A stretch of 64,000 nt of DNA from assembly GCA_016785225.1 (NCBI GenBank), contig JAFBJZ010000623.1, positions 1,898,501 through 1,962,500 on the forward strand. Reading direction: 5' to 3'. The translations under genes were made by a program, and so were the position numbers. Of this stretch, positions 1-15,000 are shown piece after piece (position 1 is the stretch's first letter; each line of letters opens with the position of its first letter). The notes below the pieces were generated by a model, which was not told the DNA's origin, made no database searches, and worked only from the letters and a program-made list of their open reading frames with translations. The DNA is from Psettodes erumei (lineage: Eukaryota > Chordata > Actinopteri > Pleuronectiformes > Psettodidae).

Positions 1-2750
1 CACTTCACAGGTGATAGTTTGAACCCCACAAGGTCTTCCTATTTTTGCCCTTTTATCAGAAATCCATGTTTTTTTGACAAGTCCGCTGAGTTTGCTGAGA
101 GGATATTGACTTGTTTTTATTCCCCCTTTGGCATTTCTGCACTTCCATTGGGCCCTGGAATCATCAGCTGTGCCTCAATAATCTGTAGACATGGTAGAAG
201 TCAGGCAGAGTGACAGTGCGGAAAGACTTGCGTCATCATTGCCTAAAATACATCATCATGCCACACCATCAGAGGAGGAACATGTTAATGTAAGATGTAA
301 TTTCTTATTTAGTTTTCTATGAATTTTGTCAGTATAGATAGTTAGGGTCAATAGCACAAATCAAATCAAAAGATGAATAGATAAAATTCATTAACAGAAC
401 TAATCTTGTAGCAATTGATTGATTATTTGGTTGACAGAACAATAATTGGCAACTAATGAAATCTGGAGATCTTCTTATGAATGTGAAAACCGTTAGGATT
501 AAGAGGCAAAGCAACAAAGGCATCACAATACATTTTAGAATCTAAAATCATTATTAAAGGTAATGTTTTCAGTAGGATACTCAAAGGATGATTCGATAAT
601 GACAGTAATCACTGCTAACAGTCTTACTGAGAACATCAGATAAAAAAAGCACCACATTTTTTCACTATTACAATTTTTAGGCTTTGATAATTCATGACTG
701 TCCCTTCTGCCCAGGAACTCAATTGAATTTATTACAATGTTTAATTGAATGCACTTACATACAGTATCTTATTAGATATCAGACCTCACCTATCATCGAT
801 CTGAATCTTAAACAAGAGCACCAGAGTTGACTGGTTTGTATGTACTCACGTGACATATTAACATGCAGAGTCAACAGAATGGTGTTAATAATGTCTATAT
901 ATAAATAAGAGGGCACACAGGACAGTATGGCTGCAGCTCCTCAGCCCTATGCTCTTATTTTATGAGTCCCCTGCGGGCCTCGAGGGTGCAGGGGACAAGA
1001 CGGATTCTGAAAGATCTAATTAAGCAAAGCAAAATGAGAGTGCTGAGCTCCTCAGCCCAGGACAAGGCACAAATCAGAGGCTTCTGACAATGGACTGCAG
1101 GGCAATGGGGCTTTGCAGCAAAGGCTTCGCTCCAGCCTCTGGATTATGACCATCCTGACGTCTCTATGGTCCCCAGTTTTACACTCTGTATATCTTGGGG
1201 TTAAGAGTTGTGAATCTCAATCTCATTACGTAAAACATCAGCCTGCGCTCCTGTGTTTGTTTGGTGTTTTTTTTCTCATTTGCACTCAAGGAGGGAATTA
1301 GTGTTTTCACAGTGGGTGGGTGGTACCGGTGAAGAACCAGATGGCACCATCAGGTGTCTGGTTTTAAGCTTTGTCTATTAAAAGAAACAGACCTGAAGGA
1401 CAAATAACAGTTCTCTCCCCATAACTCAGAGTACTTATGCTGTGTTAAAACTGTGAATCGTTTAGCAGGTGGGAGGACATTAAGCAGGATCGCATGTGCT
1501 GCTTTTGTAGGGGATGTTTCCCAATTTAGAGGCACCGACTGTGTGGGATGTAAAGAATTCCTTCTCTGTCTGGCAATTCAGCATACACATGGTATCACAT
1601 CTGAGTGGAAAACAAATGTCTTCAGGACACCTGGCGCCAAGGCTGTGACTGTCTGGTCTCCCGGGCTCATTTCTGACTGAGAACAGAAAGACCTTGGAGT
1701 ACAGAGACAGCAGGCTTGATTATGTGAGTACACAGGAAGGTCTCCCAAACATTGTTGTGCTAATCATGTTAGCGGGCACAGACTCAAGGCAGGACAGATG
1801 CTAGGCAAAGGGCAATGGGGTTATGTTATCCTGATTAGAAGAGGCTTTGGGGGGGTTTTGTGAATCTCGTTTTCTACCCCGGCGTCACCTTGCAGCGGGA
1901 GAACTGCCACCGGTTCTTTCTCCCGCTCCATCTGTTGGATTTTTCTACCGTCTCTCTGCGGTTCTCTGTGTGTCCCTCTCCACTATTCACTAGAAGTACT
2001 GCTGTAGCCAGCAGTGGCTCGGCTGCGTCTTTTTTATTCAGCAAGGCACATTTCTTTTCCTGTTATTAACCACCTACACACACAGCAGTCAGTTGCTGAG
2101 AATACTTTCATTTTTCTTCTTGTGGATTCACCTTGCTGAAAGTGGTTAAAGGCAGATTGGTTCCATTGTGCCACATGTGCCTTGGTTCATGTAAGCCAAC
2201 TTAACACAACCCCCTTAGTGGCTCACATACTAACCTACACCAGCTGCTTATAAACCTATTAAAATATATGTAAATCTACTATATAATACACAGTGTACAC
2301 TTTCAGCATGTTATGTCAAAGATTTCCTTTTAATTGCTCTCATAAGAATACAAGGCAGTAAACACACTGTAAAAACGTTAATGAAGTTAAAGTTTGCTGT
2401 TGCTGGCACCTTGGGAAACACATGTCTGTTTGGTTGCTTTCAATTTTTAATTTAAAATGATTCAATACTGCAGGCATTTTTAGCTGCTTGTTAACTTTTT
2501 AAAATGCATGCTTCACTGCCACAACTTGAGGGTGACGTCTATTTGTGGCCCACATACTGTGATGACAGTATGAGTATGTCTAAAGGGAACATGATGATTT
2601 GATATTAAACTAAATATTACAGTTTTTTAGGCTTAAATAGCAGATAGCCACTGCTTAAGATGTACACACTATAGATTGAACTCAAACTTCAAATTTTAAC
2701 AAATACGTGGAATACTAATAAATAGCTGATGTTTCTTCTGCTTCTTTCAG
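1..2750 (+). other. Upstream intron, 3' part
   Basis: No coding exon is recognisable here. I looked for the expected preceding MAM exon (a Cys-Thr-Phe-Glu-Glu-like start and a Trp-Glu-Gln motif) and did not find it, so the signal-peptide and first MAM exons lie further left. The stretch ends in a pyrimidine tract and cag acceptor at 2741-2750. The 2751 exon begins with the last two bases of a Gly codon. A TATA-like string lies at about 896-907 but has no supporting context. Confidence 0.75.
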
Positions 2751-3022
2751 GATCTTATATGTTGGTGAACTCCTCCCAGCATGCAGTGGGTCATCGCGCT
2801 CAGTTGCTGCTGCAGTCGCTGAGTGAGAACGACACGCACTGTGTCCAGTTCAGCTACTTCCTGTACAGTCGTGATGGCCACAGTCCCGGGGCCCTGAGGG
2901 CGTATGTGCGAGTCAACAGCGGCCCGCTCGGCAGTCCAGTGTGGAACACGTCGGGGTCTCATGGAAGGCAGTGGCATCAGGTTGAGCTGGCTGTCAGCAC
3001 CTTCTGGCCTAATGAATACCAG
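2751..3022 (+). CDS. ptpru: ptpru exon: MAM domain, second coding part
   Basis: 272 nt, entering in phase 1 and leaving in phase 0. It encodes the middle of the MAM adhesion domain, with motifs such as [20 protein letters not shown] and [19 protein letters not shown]. In R2B receptors the MAM domain drives homophilic trans-adhesion together with Ig and FN3. Three N-glycosylation sequons are visible (N-S-S, N-D-T, N-T-S). Acceptor is ttctttcag and donor is gtacga. The open frame running in from the left of the acceptor is intronic read-through, not a start. Confidence 0.96.
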
Positions 3023-6000
3023 GTACGAGCTTTGTTAGTCTCAGCTCAAGATTCCCTATTCTCACCTCCAATGATGGATCTGATGGGTGGGCATCTTTTT
3101 CACTCTGGGTTCGTCAGGGTTTGACATTTGATTTGATGACATGTGAATGAAACCGGATGCTGAGGAGTCCAACTGTCAAAGGAGATTTCAGTTTTGTGAT
3201 GAAGATTTGCAGACCCCTGTGACCGACATCTTGTACAGCTGAAGAATGTTACACAATACGGCCATGTTGATCCCCACTCATTTTAGCCTGGGGGTGAATC
3301 TCAAGTTAATTACCTGCATTTGCAATTTAATTAGCATTGATTCCCTTGTGGTTCTAGCCAATATTAGCGCTCAAGGCCCCTAACCAGGTCTCACATGGGC
3401 GCCCCTTTTAGAGATTTCACACGCTGAGCCGACTCTGTATGTAGCACACTCCACTCAGTCTGCATGTACGTCATTGTGTAGATGGAGATTGACTGGCATC
3501 GACTGTGGGTTATGTGTTGTGATCTGTAGAGCAGCCAGGTGGGCACAAGGGATATATATCTATTAATCCCATTTCTTTTTCTGCAAACTCTGCGGAGCTG
3601 TCAAAAAGCAATTAAGTTGAGTAGTGTGCATTTTATCAAGAACTGTCAATCCCACCCCCTGACTTAATTAAATTCTATTCAGTTCTCTGAGATCTGACCT
3701 TCACTATGTAAATAATAGTCTTTCCTACAAACATCGGGCTAGATGTAGGGTGACACTGTTCTACCAATAACACATGATCTGAAAGTAAGTTAAACTAGTC
3801 TTAGGTTAGCATGAACACACAGATGCACAAGGACAAAGTGTTCTTTGAGGCCTGTGGTATTTTCAATAAAAAAATATTACTTTAAGCTGGATAGGTATCT
3901 ACTAAGATAATATTATTTGAACTTATCCCTTGGATCAAGGTAAAACTGGTGATTTCGTTTCATTCAACAAGCTACAGCATCACACAAGTCTTAACATTAA
4001 GTTGTACACTGTCAAAGCCTCATGGGATTTGCTTTTAAAGGAAAAGTAAGATGTTTTGGGACTTATTCTCTTTCTTGCTGAGAGTTCGTTACCGCTCTCA
4101 TATCTGCACACTAAATATGTAGCTAGCACCAGGAAACTGTTTAGTTGAGCATAAGCACTGGAAGCAGGGGGAAACAACAGGTTCTGTCCAACAAAAAAAA
4201 AAAAAATCTGCTAGCACCTCTCAAGCTTAATAATTAACACAGTTGTATCTCATTAGCTGAATCGAAACAAAAGCAACAAGTTGTGGTTTTACGCTGGACT
4301 ATTTCCTTGCACGGTGCATTTCCTGGAGTCGGGTCATCACCATTAGGTTGCCAGGCAACTGGATAACACATGTTAATTAGCGAGCTTTGAGGTGCTGGAT
4401 GTTGTATTTTTATGTTCCTGAGCCAGACAAATGAATGTAAAGTCTTTATATATGAGCCACAGTAACTATTTTCTACTTTCTGCTAAGCTAAGCTAATTAC
4501 CTCCTGGCTCTCCATTCATATTTTCCATTCATACCTTCTCTTATCTTCAGCATGAAACTGAGACATAACATTTTTTTAATGAAAGTCACTTTGACAGTTT
4601 GTGGTGGACAATGCTGATGTTGTGTTGGCCCACCATATATGAGTCAATGTGTGGGAAACCCTGTTTTGTCATCTTCACATATCTTCAAATATCTCCAAAT
4701 TGCCAGTAGTATCAGAATCATTAGTTGGTAGCACAAGCACATGACCATAGTATGGGGCCGATCCCCGATACTGGTCTTGGTATTGGTGCATCCCTGTTCA
4801 GTAGGAATCATTACTTTTACATTAAATGTGTTTGTGTGTGTGCTGTTGCTCAAGTGAGCTGAAAGTGGTCGAGCGGCCCACTTATGATGGAGGTGTTACT
4901 TTGCCTTATCTCCACATCAGGACAATGCAGTAATAATATCTACAACCATGCATTGGCTTTTTCCATCTTTGCTGTTTTGAATTTACTTGCGTACATAGCT
5001 GTTCTGTTCTCCATGTCCTCCCTTCTACTTCCCTGGTGGAGTTGTGTGTGCTTTCTTGTCTTGCAGTCCTGTAAACACTGATGGCTCATAGGTGAGTCAG
5101 AAATGTGCTGTGGCTGCCAATGAGCGTCTCCACTTAGGAGAAAGAGGTTTATAATGGGCTTATGAGGAGGAGTAGACGACTCTGAAGACAGGACAAGCTG
5201 TACAGGAAAAGGAGACGGGCCTAACACTTAAATTAGTATTGAGAGTACAGCCTTTTAATGGAACAGATTAAACTGCTAATGGCCTAGCTTTTTGTCATGT
5301 GCGGGAAAGCAGTGTTCAAATTTATTGGATTACATTTGCTAATATTGGGGATTAGGTCACCAGGTATTGGCACTATTAAAGAGTATGTATCTAACTGCAG
5401 CATGTAGTGCAATGCTTTCCCTCTGCTTCTTTTCTCATTTCACATTTCACCTTAACTCAGCTGACCTTGTGCTGCTTCTCAAAGGAAGCTAAGCAAACTG
5501 TCCACACAAAAGTCACATATGCAACAGCTAACATTGCTAATCCCTCAGCAGTCAGAAGCCCTCAGCAATGTGGAATGAGGGCCTTGTCCTGCAACACGTC
5601 ACTGCTCTCTATTACAATACAGACAAAACAGAAAAGGGCAAGAGGGAGGTGTAAGGCTGAATGTTTTCTTGAATAGCATCTTATTGCAAGCTCTTTTATT
5701 ACATTCCAGCAACAATGAAATGCAATCAGATAGGAAAACACAAAAAAGCTGAATAATGGGAGTCTCTCATAGCCTGGTTTGCTTCGGACTTTTTGCTCTA
5801 GAACATTTTAGCTGCAGCTTGTGTGACTTTCACTTCTAAAGGGGTTTGGTTTTATCAGCAAGTCCAATGCAATCACTTTGGATTTTAAGTGATAGGCAGG
5901 CAGGTTTACCTTGCCATTAAAGTAGCAGAACTCTCTTTGGAAGCAGTGGTGGAGAGTAGGCACTTCTTATCATTGTCTCTGAGTAAAATAAATCCCATCG

Positions 6001-9000
6001 AGAAGGCACATCATTTTTAGAGACTGTTTTCAAATCAGCAGGTTTCTCCATCGTATTAGATTTCAGGTCATATTAGAGCTCCCAGTTCTTTGCCTACAGC
6101 ACAAGGGTGCAAAATGTCAGTGGAGCATTTTGTACTGCACAGATACAGATGTGAGATTAGTCTGAAGCTTGCAGCTTGCCTCTTTCACAGTTTTAGGTGC
6201 AAGGAAATACCTGGTTTATGGGACTCACAGCAATTTGTGTCCTGAAAATGTCACTGCAGAGTTTAATTAAAAACAGTCAGAGCAATTCTGTGATGACGAG
6301 CAAAATTAAGAGGATTAATATGATGAAAACCACAATCATGCCAGTCTTATTTGTTCACTTGCCTGGTGATTTGAAAAATATTTTTTTTGCTTGAGTACAA
6401 TCTCAAGATTTTATCAGTCATGCAGGACTATCAACATGTCCATAAGTTCAGTTATGTTCTCTCATCAGATCTACTTTATATTAATGTCAGAGGATGACAT
6501 GGATTACATACACATCAATTCCTGCCATCATAGTTGTGAAATTGGGATTTGGAGTTCAATGGATTGTGGCGTGAAAATCTTCAGAGAGTAAGATCACCTT
6601 GAGATGTCCTGACTGAAGATGTCATGTGTCTGGTATACATTGCCATATTTCTCTCCCTCCCTGTTATTGGTAGAAGTGTTTGCGATACCTGGAGAACCTT
6701 GTTATCAAATATTAAAGATGTTATCCAGCCCTGCAAGACTGCCAACTAGAGCTGGAGACATGTCACATCCCCTCTTTACCATCTCTCACTTTCTTCTCCC
6801 TCCTTCCAAATGTCAAAATCTTCTTCAAACTTGCCTTTCTTCTCTCTGTTATTACTTTTTCCTTTTCCCACATGTTGTAATACGTATATTATTTATCCCC
6901 TCTTTCGTGACACCCTGTTGCAGGTTGTGCTGCTGTAATGATAGGTTGGGGTTGTTTTCAAGTCTTTCATAACACTCTATTCACAAATCATGTCAAATAC
7001 CCATTAAAACGGTTATTTCTCCACTGCAATCATTGTCCATGCTGGTCATGAAATGCTTGTGTGACCAGCAAGACTTTACCGTAAGAAATAAGGAAAAGGA
7101 TCCACAGATCTTGTTCTGTGCAAACATGCATTGGTGAATCTTGTGCCAACGTGAGCCTTAAGCAGTCTGAGTCAAATCGAGTAAGTATCCTTGGCCTGAT
7201 AGCTGTGTGTAGGATTCACAACTACATGCAGCCCCAAACCTGTAGGTTACCAGGAAGTATCCATGCGGCCTATACAGAGACCTCTACAAAATCCCAGACT
7301 GACAGGTGCAGTGCAGGGGGGATATTTTTTGCCATGAATGTAAATATCCTGCTTTACTTGACAAAGCTCAATTCAAGGATTTCCCCATGATGCCATCATG
7401 TTTACTTATAAGCTCATTATTATTATCACTTTTTAAAGGAACAAGTTAGCAGCGGAAGAAACATCAAAGACTTGTAAATAAGAATTCTCATGTCTCAGCT
7501 TTGTCTGATTATATCTCCTATTTTCCCCACTGCAGCCTGCTGAGAGTCCTCCAAGCTGAGGCCATGGCTATGGAACAGGGCTTTGTTGTAAGAAAGTAGA
7601 GAGCCAATTGAGAGTCCTCACACTTACAACATGTTCTCAGACACAGGCTGTTATCCTTTGGCATTTTCCACCTGAACAGATTTACTCCAGCACGTGACCT
7701 TTTGTCTGTGAATATTTAGAGGTGTTATTTATCTGTGACTGCATCTAATGGTGAGTGAAAGCCCTAATGGTGCCTCCTGACTCGAGTGGAAAAGGTGGAA
7801 ACTGGTTTATAGGGCCAGATAAATCGTCTCTTGATTTGTATACATTACAACTGCTTCTAAAAGCCAATATTACAGGCTAATGTAATTTATTCTCCTAATA
7901 TACATTTTATATCAGTCATAAATCATACTTTTATCTATTTATTTAGCTCCACAGGACGATTCCTGCATTTTTAGCTTTTCGATGGAAGGTAACCACTCTT
8001 TATGATAAAGTACAGACACAGGGAAAGTTTCATTGGGAAAGTGGCTTTCCATAAAAATCTGTGAAGGTTGTTTATTGAAATAAATGCTCTGAATGTCTCC
8101 TTCTTAATAACCTCCAATTCTAATGGCTAAGAAGACTGATGATTAACCTGCAGTCAATCTCCTATTGAGTGCTTTAGCTCAGCAGAGAGTAATAACACCT
8201 TCAATTAGACTTTCAAGACATTTTCTTCTCTTACCATTAAGCCCAATCAATGTTTTCTGGCTCATTTTAATGTTAGTTTAATTGCATGGCAATGTGTGTG
8301 CACACAAAGCTAAGTCAGGCCAGCCTATTAAAGAGTATTGTTTTATTAGGCAGGTACACAAAATGAGGGGAAGGAAGGAAATGGACAGCAAAAGAAATAC
8401 CAGGAAAAATGAAAGATAGAAGGAATGAAAGAAGAAAAAGATTATCCTAAGCTTTAAAGAAAATAGACCAGCTGAAAACAATGAGATTTTTTTTTGAAGG
8501 AGTGGCATCTTCTAGATTCAGTTCCAGCAGCATGTGGGACCAAACAGGAAAATCGACTCTGGCAGAAGGAGATTAGCCTCAGTGTTGCTCCCTGTGCTGC
8601 AGGAGAGCAGCCTGCTATAGAGAGAGCAGGGTCACTCTCCAACTCCAAGACCCAGCAGCCAGGACTTTCACTCCTGCTTTCCCTTTTCACCTCTCCTCTC
8701 TGACCTGCATGAGTCTTTTTTAGATGATCACAGTCTCCTCACATCCCAGTTCACAATGTTGTCTGCAGAGGTGTCTTTAGGGGCCATACGTGGCTTTGGA
8801 TGTTTTCGTACAGTTGTTGCTGTAATCACATGTCACACTTTCCTGTGGAGTTTTAGGCCAAGGTTTTGCAGATGTTATTGTGACTATCAATTTAAGTTTG
8901 CAAACACAAGTGCATTGTGGTGGTGCAGATAATGTGAGTGTCACATTGGATTGAGTTTTGAACTTCAATACTGTTTTCGTACTGGCTGAAATAAAATTTG

Positions 9001-12000
9001 ACACTGAATTTGGTCAGATTATGCTTATTATATACATCTATTTTAGTCTTGCTCACATATTTTTTGATTAGATATTTAATGAGTCCACATTGGTAAAGTT
9101 CTTGCTACACTGATGCATTGTCAGAAATTTAAATTATTTTCCATGAGGTTTTCGTGAAGAATCATCTTGGTATGGGGACCATTATGTCGGCCTATAGGCT
9201 CCACAGTAATTAACGAAGAACATATATCTCTGCTAATTAGGAATATAATGCTAATCCTGTCCTGGGTACTGCAGAAACTAAGCTCTCAAAAACCAATGGG
9301 GAAAAAAACAACTAAATGTGAGAAATATTACGTCAACTAAGAAAAAATATCTGCGATCACAACAGGAAAATTTAACTTGCCTAGATGATTACAACATAAA
9401 GAAAAAAATAAGCTTTGAACAAGTGGAATGCTGTACCATAAAAACTGCCTGGTAGGAAGAAATATCTTGTCAGACAAACAACAAGCACACATTGCCTTGA
9501 TTTAAGATATTTCATCTTACTTAGATTTGGCTTTGTGCAGTGTACCTGCTCTTCCTCTCTCACATTCATCACGTTCTCCCTTTCTTCTTCTCTCAGTCAC
9601 CTCATCTTGTCCCGTATCTCTTCCCTTCTCAAAGCTGAGCATTGATTGATGCAGTCGCTTCATTTTCGTCTGTGTCTGTGAAGAAAGTAAATGCAGGGTT
9701 AGTTGATATTTATATGCAAATGTTGACAGCCTCCACTAGGAGAGAATAAAATTTGAAATATATATGGGGAGCTCATTTTAACAAGAAAGCATTTCAAATT
9801 TTGTTGAAAGTTTATCAGTTTGACATTGTATATGGATAAAATGAATGTCAACTATAGCTAGCTAGTTAATTCACTCAAGTGAAACTATAGCTGGCATCAT
9901 GATGGACAACCACCGTTTAACGTAGAGCAACCGCACAGGAGCTATTCGTCACAAGCTGTCTGGGGATGAAAGGCAATGAAATACAAACAGTCCATTAGTA
10001 AAATTCTCTAGTTACATGAATCCAGCTGTGGTGATTCAACTGTCTGGCTGGTTTGTTGACATTATCAAGGAACTATAACATGGAGTAGATTTACTCAGTG
10101 CCCATAAATGGCCTGCTGCTCATACTATAGCCATACAGCAATGAAAATCAACTTATCTTGATGATTATGACTAGATGCATTGGGGAAATTTGAAAAAACA
10201 AAACAAAAACAACATGAAAAACACCATATTATCCCAATATCCAAATCACAAAAAGTGATAAAAAAAATCAACAAAAAACAAACATGAAAAAAAGAGACAT
10301 GATGAAGAGTGTGAGAGGTTAAAAGCTTTATTTATTGGTGTTTTTTCTAGAACTTTCAACCACATTCATCACCACTTGAGAGATCATTGAAAAACACAGT
10401 TGGCTGAGGTAGACCATGAGATGTGGTTAAAATCTTTGGACAAGCTAACTGTGGAAATGAAATAAAATGTTTATGTTGAAAGAAAAAAGTGTTTTGTATT
10501 AGCATGAAAACACAGGTATGATGTTTGCACCTGTATCATAGAAAACCTAAACACCTAGCTTTAGTATAATAGATGTCCATCACAAAATATCCCGGATGAA
10601 GGTACAGAATGAGTATTACCTGTTTAATCCAGTTACTGTATATGACTTTGAGAAGAATGGGCTCCAGGCTTTTATAACATGTTGCAGCTGCACCTGCGTG
10701 TAAACACATACATCAGATACACACATTTAAAGGAGCTTGGAGGATTTAATGTAGTTTCAGTATGTGTATGTGTGTGCGTGTGTGTGAGTGGGGGGCTTCA
10801 GTAAAAATCAAGACCCAGTGATAGGAGCCACGTTGGAATCATTTGGTCAGAGGATTATATGAAACAATAACTCAAAGCTGGCCTTCGATCAAACGTGTGG
10901 ATGGGGGACTGTCCTTGGTGCAGCGAAAACAAACATCACCCCTGTGTCTCATAACTCTCTCACTATTACTGAGGATGGTGATGTGATATTGATTAGGTTT
11001 CATGGGAGCCCACCGCTCATCCGGCTTATTGTTCCATAGGATGCTGTGGAGGTTTGTCCTCCCTTGAGTCCCGTGGCCCTGTACAAGCTGTATTATCTGC
11101 TGTTATGGCTCCACAGCCGCCTGCGTCCTGAATGTCGAATGGAACTCGTGACTCAGGCGCCACATGGTGTGCCTCCCGATAAAGCTATTATTTCTGCTGG
11201 CCCTGCGGACAGAGGCAAAACTTATCCATCTCTTTATTTTCACGCTTCTGTCTTTCTCCTATTCCTCTCACTGCTGAGCTTCCTGTTTTGGGTCAGCAGA
11301 TGTGCAACGATGTGGTGATGGGCTTGTTTTTAATTAATGCATCTGTCACCAAAAGGGAACAACGGTGAGAGAGAATATATGCAGCCCTCAGTGGGCTTTG
11401 GAAAATTGCTCCAACACTTCAGCTTTGAGAGCATTAGGTTAGTCACAAGTGTATGCTTTTGCTGCTGGAGTTACGAATTAAATCTGTTCATTATGTGTTC
11501 ACATTCACTTTTGCAGGTTCTGGTTGAGGCAACAGTTTCCAGGGAGCGGCGAGGCTACATTGCTATCGATGACATCATGGTCCTCAATTATCCCTGCTGT
11601 AAGTGCCACTTTTAACAATGGATTGCAATTACAGAAAAGTCTAGAGGAAAAAAGAGGTATTTTTTCTTTGGTGGTGGTGGTGTTGGGGGGGTGGCACTGG
11701 TATTTCAAAGCCACATGACACAATAATAGGATGAGGAGAAGAGTGATGGCTGATTGACCTTTTATATAAGTACTGCAGGTTGTCCTGAGGCATCCCTGCG
11801 ACAACAGTGGTGCCATTAAAAAAAACACTGCGACACCCAAATACCAGCGCTCCCTTGCACCTTAAAACACACCTAACCCTAACTCACCAAGTCTGTGGCT
11901 TGGTCTGCCAACCATATTGATCTGTTAATCTGTGAAATGAGTGCCTTTGTTTCCACAGGGATCCCCACCCTATCAAGCACTACATTTCAAATCCTTGCGA

Positions 12001-15000
12001 AAAAACTTCTCTTCAAAGTGTTTTTTTGTGTAACCAATACCCTTCCTGCAGCTTTTTGTGTCAGTGGTGGAAAGGTAAGGGTGTGTTGTCAGCCCCTGAG
12101 GTCATTTCGTAAAACATATTCACTACGATCCCTGAGCTTAATACCTGGACAAAGCATTGCGGTGTCACTTACACACTCCCTTTACTTGCCACTGCTGAAC
12201 ACTCCTGAAAGGGCTCTTGTCAGCTCACAAGACATTTAACACCCATGGTCCACACCGCTTTCAAGTGACTTATAAAACTGACACAAGCTTGAAGGATATT
12301 TTACTCTCAGGGGATTTAGTGTTATCTCCTTGTTAATATTTATACATTACCTATTGTTGCCGTTCGAGTGTTTGGCGACGGACTGTTGAGGGGTGTTGTG
12401 TCAGAGCGCACGCCACTGGTGAGTTTATTAAACGAACACCAGCTGTGAGATTGCGTCGTAACCCTGCTGTATGCATATACCGCCCAGTCAGCTGCCTTGG
12501 TTCTCCCAGAGACAGCAGATGGCATTTCTAAATGCTCCCACTGTGGCTATTAAATAATTAAGACTCTCATCAAGACCTGAGCGTGCCTTATGATGTGGCA
12601 CATGGCCATCCTGCATTACTTGGCAGTGAACAGTGTGAGGAAAGAACAAGGAGCGAATATCCAAAGGGAGGTGAAAAATAAAATAATGCTAAAAGTTCAG
12701 TCAGTGAATTGTGAATTGAAAGCATGGTTGACATTTTTTGTGTTCTTGATCTTTGACTCTGAAACCAGTGTCACAGTCCAATGAAATATTTATTTTGCTA
12801 AAGAGCCCTGAGGATGAGATTACAGATAGATAACAGAGACACATTTAGCTGTATAATACTGCAGTTCTTGCCAAATCTAAGGTCAGTTTTTTTTCCTATT
12901 CACACTCATTTTGGGATTTATTTATGTTTGGCTGTCTGGCATGAATTATGAATTGTCCTTAGGAGGGGGAGTCACTCATGAGAAACATGGCCACCTGTGG
13001 GTTACAAATGCAGGCACTCTCCTCGACTCCTCGCTATTCACAAACAAGATGAAGAAAGTGTCATTTCCCTCGTCTGCTAGATAGCAAAGAAGTGTTTGTG
13101 CAAAACCAAGCAGGAGATGTGTGAGAGCCAAACATTTGCTTCTCCCCAAAGTGTCACTATCACTGTTGCTCTGCCATCTCCTCCCGTCAGTCATTCAGAG
13201 TGACATGTCGACTTGTCCTACCCCATTTCTCAGAGATGGCAGGCAGGGCTGCTGGCGTTTACCCGATGATTTGGCTCTGCGGGGGGTCTGGTTCTCACTG
13301 CTCTATTGTTAATCATGGAGTTGGATGAGGAGGCTACTCCCACACTGACTCGCTGGCAGCTCCACACAGCGTGCTGGGACATTATTAGTCAAAAATGTGG
13401 GGGACTGATTCGTCTCCATGGCTCATCTTCTGCAGATTCACTATCACATTCTGCTCATCGAGTGTTTGCCTCTAATCTGATGTTGTTTGTCAGCAAGTTT
13501 ATTTTTATAATGGACACCAATTAAGCCTATGAACACATACAGTACATTTTCACACTAAAGCATACTCGTCATTCATTAAAACTATATATTTCAATATTTT
13601 TCTTTCTTTTCTCTCACTTTGGGAAAATATTATTTTAATGTCAAGATTGACATAGTATAAACTGTTGTGCTGTGGAGAGTTTGGAAATGGAAGCCGTGTA
13701 TGCCAGAACTTCTCTCCTACACTGTCAACATAAGTATGTAAACACAACAAAAAAGGGTCAGAAGAAAGACATTTTTTTTTCATTTTCTTTTTTTTGGTTG
13801 ATGGTTTTTATTTTATTCCTGCAGCTGCATTTGGAAGTTAGTTTTGCACAAATACAATATTATCTTTAGCCATTATTTATTAATGAAGGAAAAAAAATGT
13901 TTAATTGGTTAAAAAAAAGTCAGTGATTAAGTTAAATGTTGTGTCAGACCTTTCTCAATGCAAGGTGTAGCCCATGAATTAATGTATTTCACATTAATTC
14001 AATTAAGTCAATTATGAACAAATTTTTGACAAAGTTAGTTCTTGTGTAAATTCTTGTGTATGTATTTTCATTATATGTTGATGAATGTTTCTTTAGATAA
14101 GGCACCGCACTTCTCCAGGCTCGGAGATGAGGAGGTCAACGCTGGCCAAAATGCCACTTTCCAGTGTGTTGCTGCTGGAAGGGCATCTGAGGCGGAGAAG
14201 TTCCTGCTGGAGGTCAGTGGTTTAATGTAAGCTAAAGAAACTTGTGTCTTACCTCCGAAACAGTCAACAGCACAAAAGGAAAAGGTGGTTTTGTCATTTT
14301 TCACACTTGACTGACTGAATGCTTTAGGAACTCCAGGGCATGGGCACATTTTGAGATGATGGCACATCATGGCACAGACAGGTTAAAAGGAACACCCTGA
14401 CTGGAAGAGACACAAAATGACTACAACCTGCTCTGTCATTTGTGATTGTTCTGCTCTTTGTGCCGTAGTTTTGCGGTCTCCTTCGGCCATTTAGATTTCA
14501 GTGCAGTTGCTCTCTATCTCCTCATAGTCATTAGTATCCCTTTTTGGTCATTTTGTAGTTTGTTTTACATCTCCATGTGTTCACTTTTTGCCTCTATAGT
14601 TGTTTGGTATATCCTTTTCATCATTTATTGTCTCTTTGTGGACATTTTGTCTAATTTTAAGGGTGGAACCACTTTGCAATATGCTGAATCATTTTACCAT
14701 ACAACATGGTCTTAAATTCCAGGAATGCCAAGTAATTGACTCTCTATGCACGAGTGCTGCTCCCTCCAATCCGAGCAGCACGTCCATTACCACGGGTAAA
14801 TATCCCATGTTATAACAATATTAGCGCCACTCAGGCAGACTGAGCAGATTTTTTTCTTTGACTTCGAAAACTTAAATGAAAACAAATGCTGTTCAAATAT
14901 TCTCTTAGAGATCATGAAACAGTTGTGTCAATACTGAAAACCTGTGTGGCCTGCTTTTGAAAATCAGCAATAATCGCCTGGTGAAGAATCGGACTGATAC

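Larger units (their letters stand above)
3023..11516 (+). other. Intron, 8.5 kb
   Basis: This is the largest intron in the window. I see no coding exon. It contains a repeat fragment at 4746-4797, a purine-rich tract at about 8359-8441, an A-rich segment at about 10190-10300 and a short TG-rich microsatellite at 10761-10789. Open frames on either strand show no domain resemblance or splice support. Confidence 0.7.

Noticed and set aside
896..972. TATA-like tatataaata followed about 30 bp later by a short ATG frame (M-A-A-A-P-Q-P-Y)
   Set aside because: The frame is 12 codons long, has no domain or splice-donor support, and TATA-like strings are frequent in this AT-rich intron.
5944..5960. 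A second CAGTGGTGG transposon end
   Set aside because: Only the nine-base end matches (also at 21484 and 44560), with no partner terminus or internal blocks.
14071..14370. 99-residue minus-strand open frame over the Ig exon
   Set aside because: Antisense shadow of the coding exon; the plus strand carries the conserved Ig sequence.
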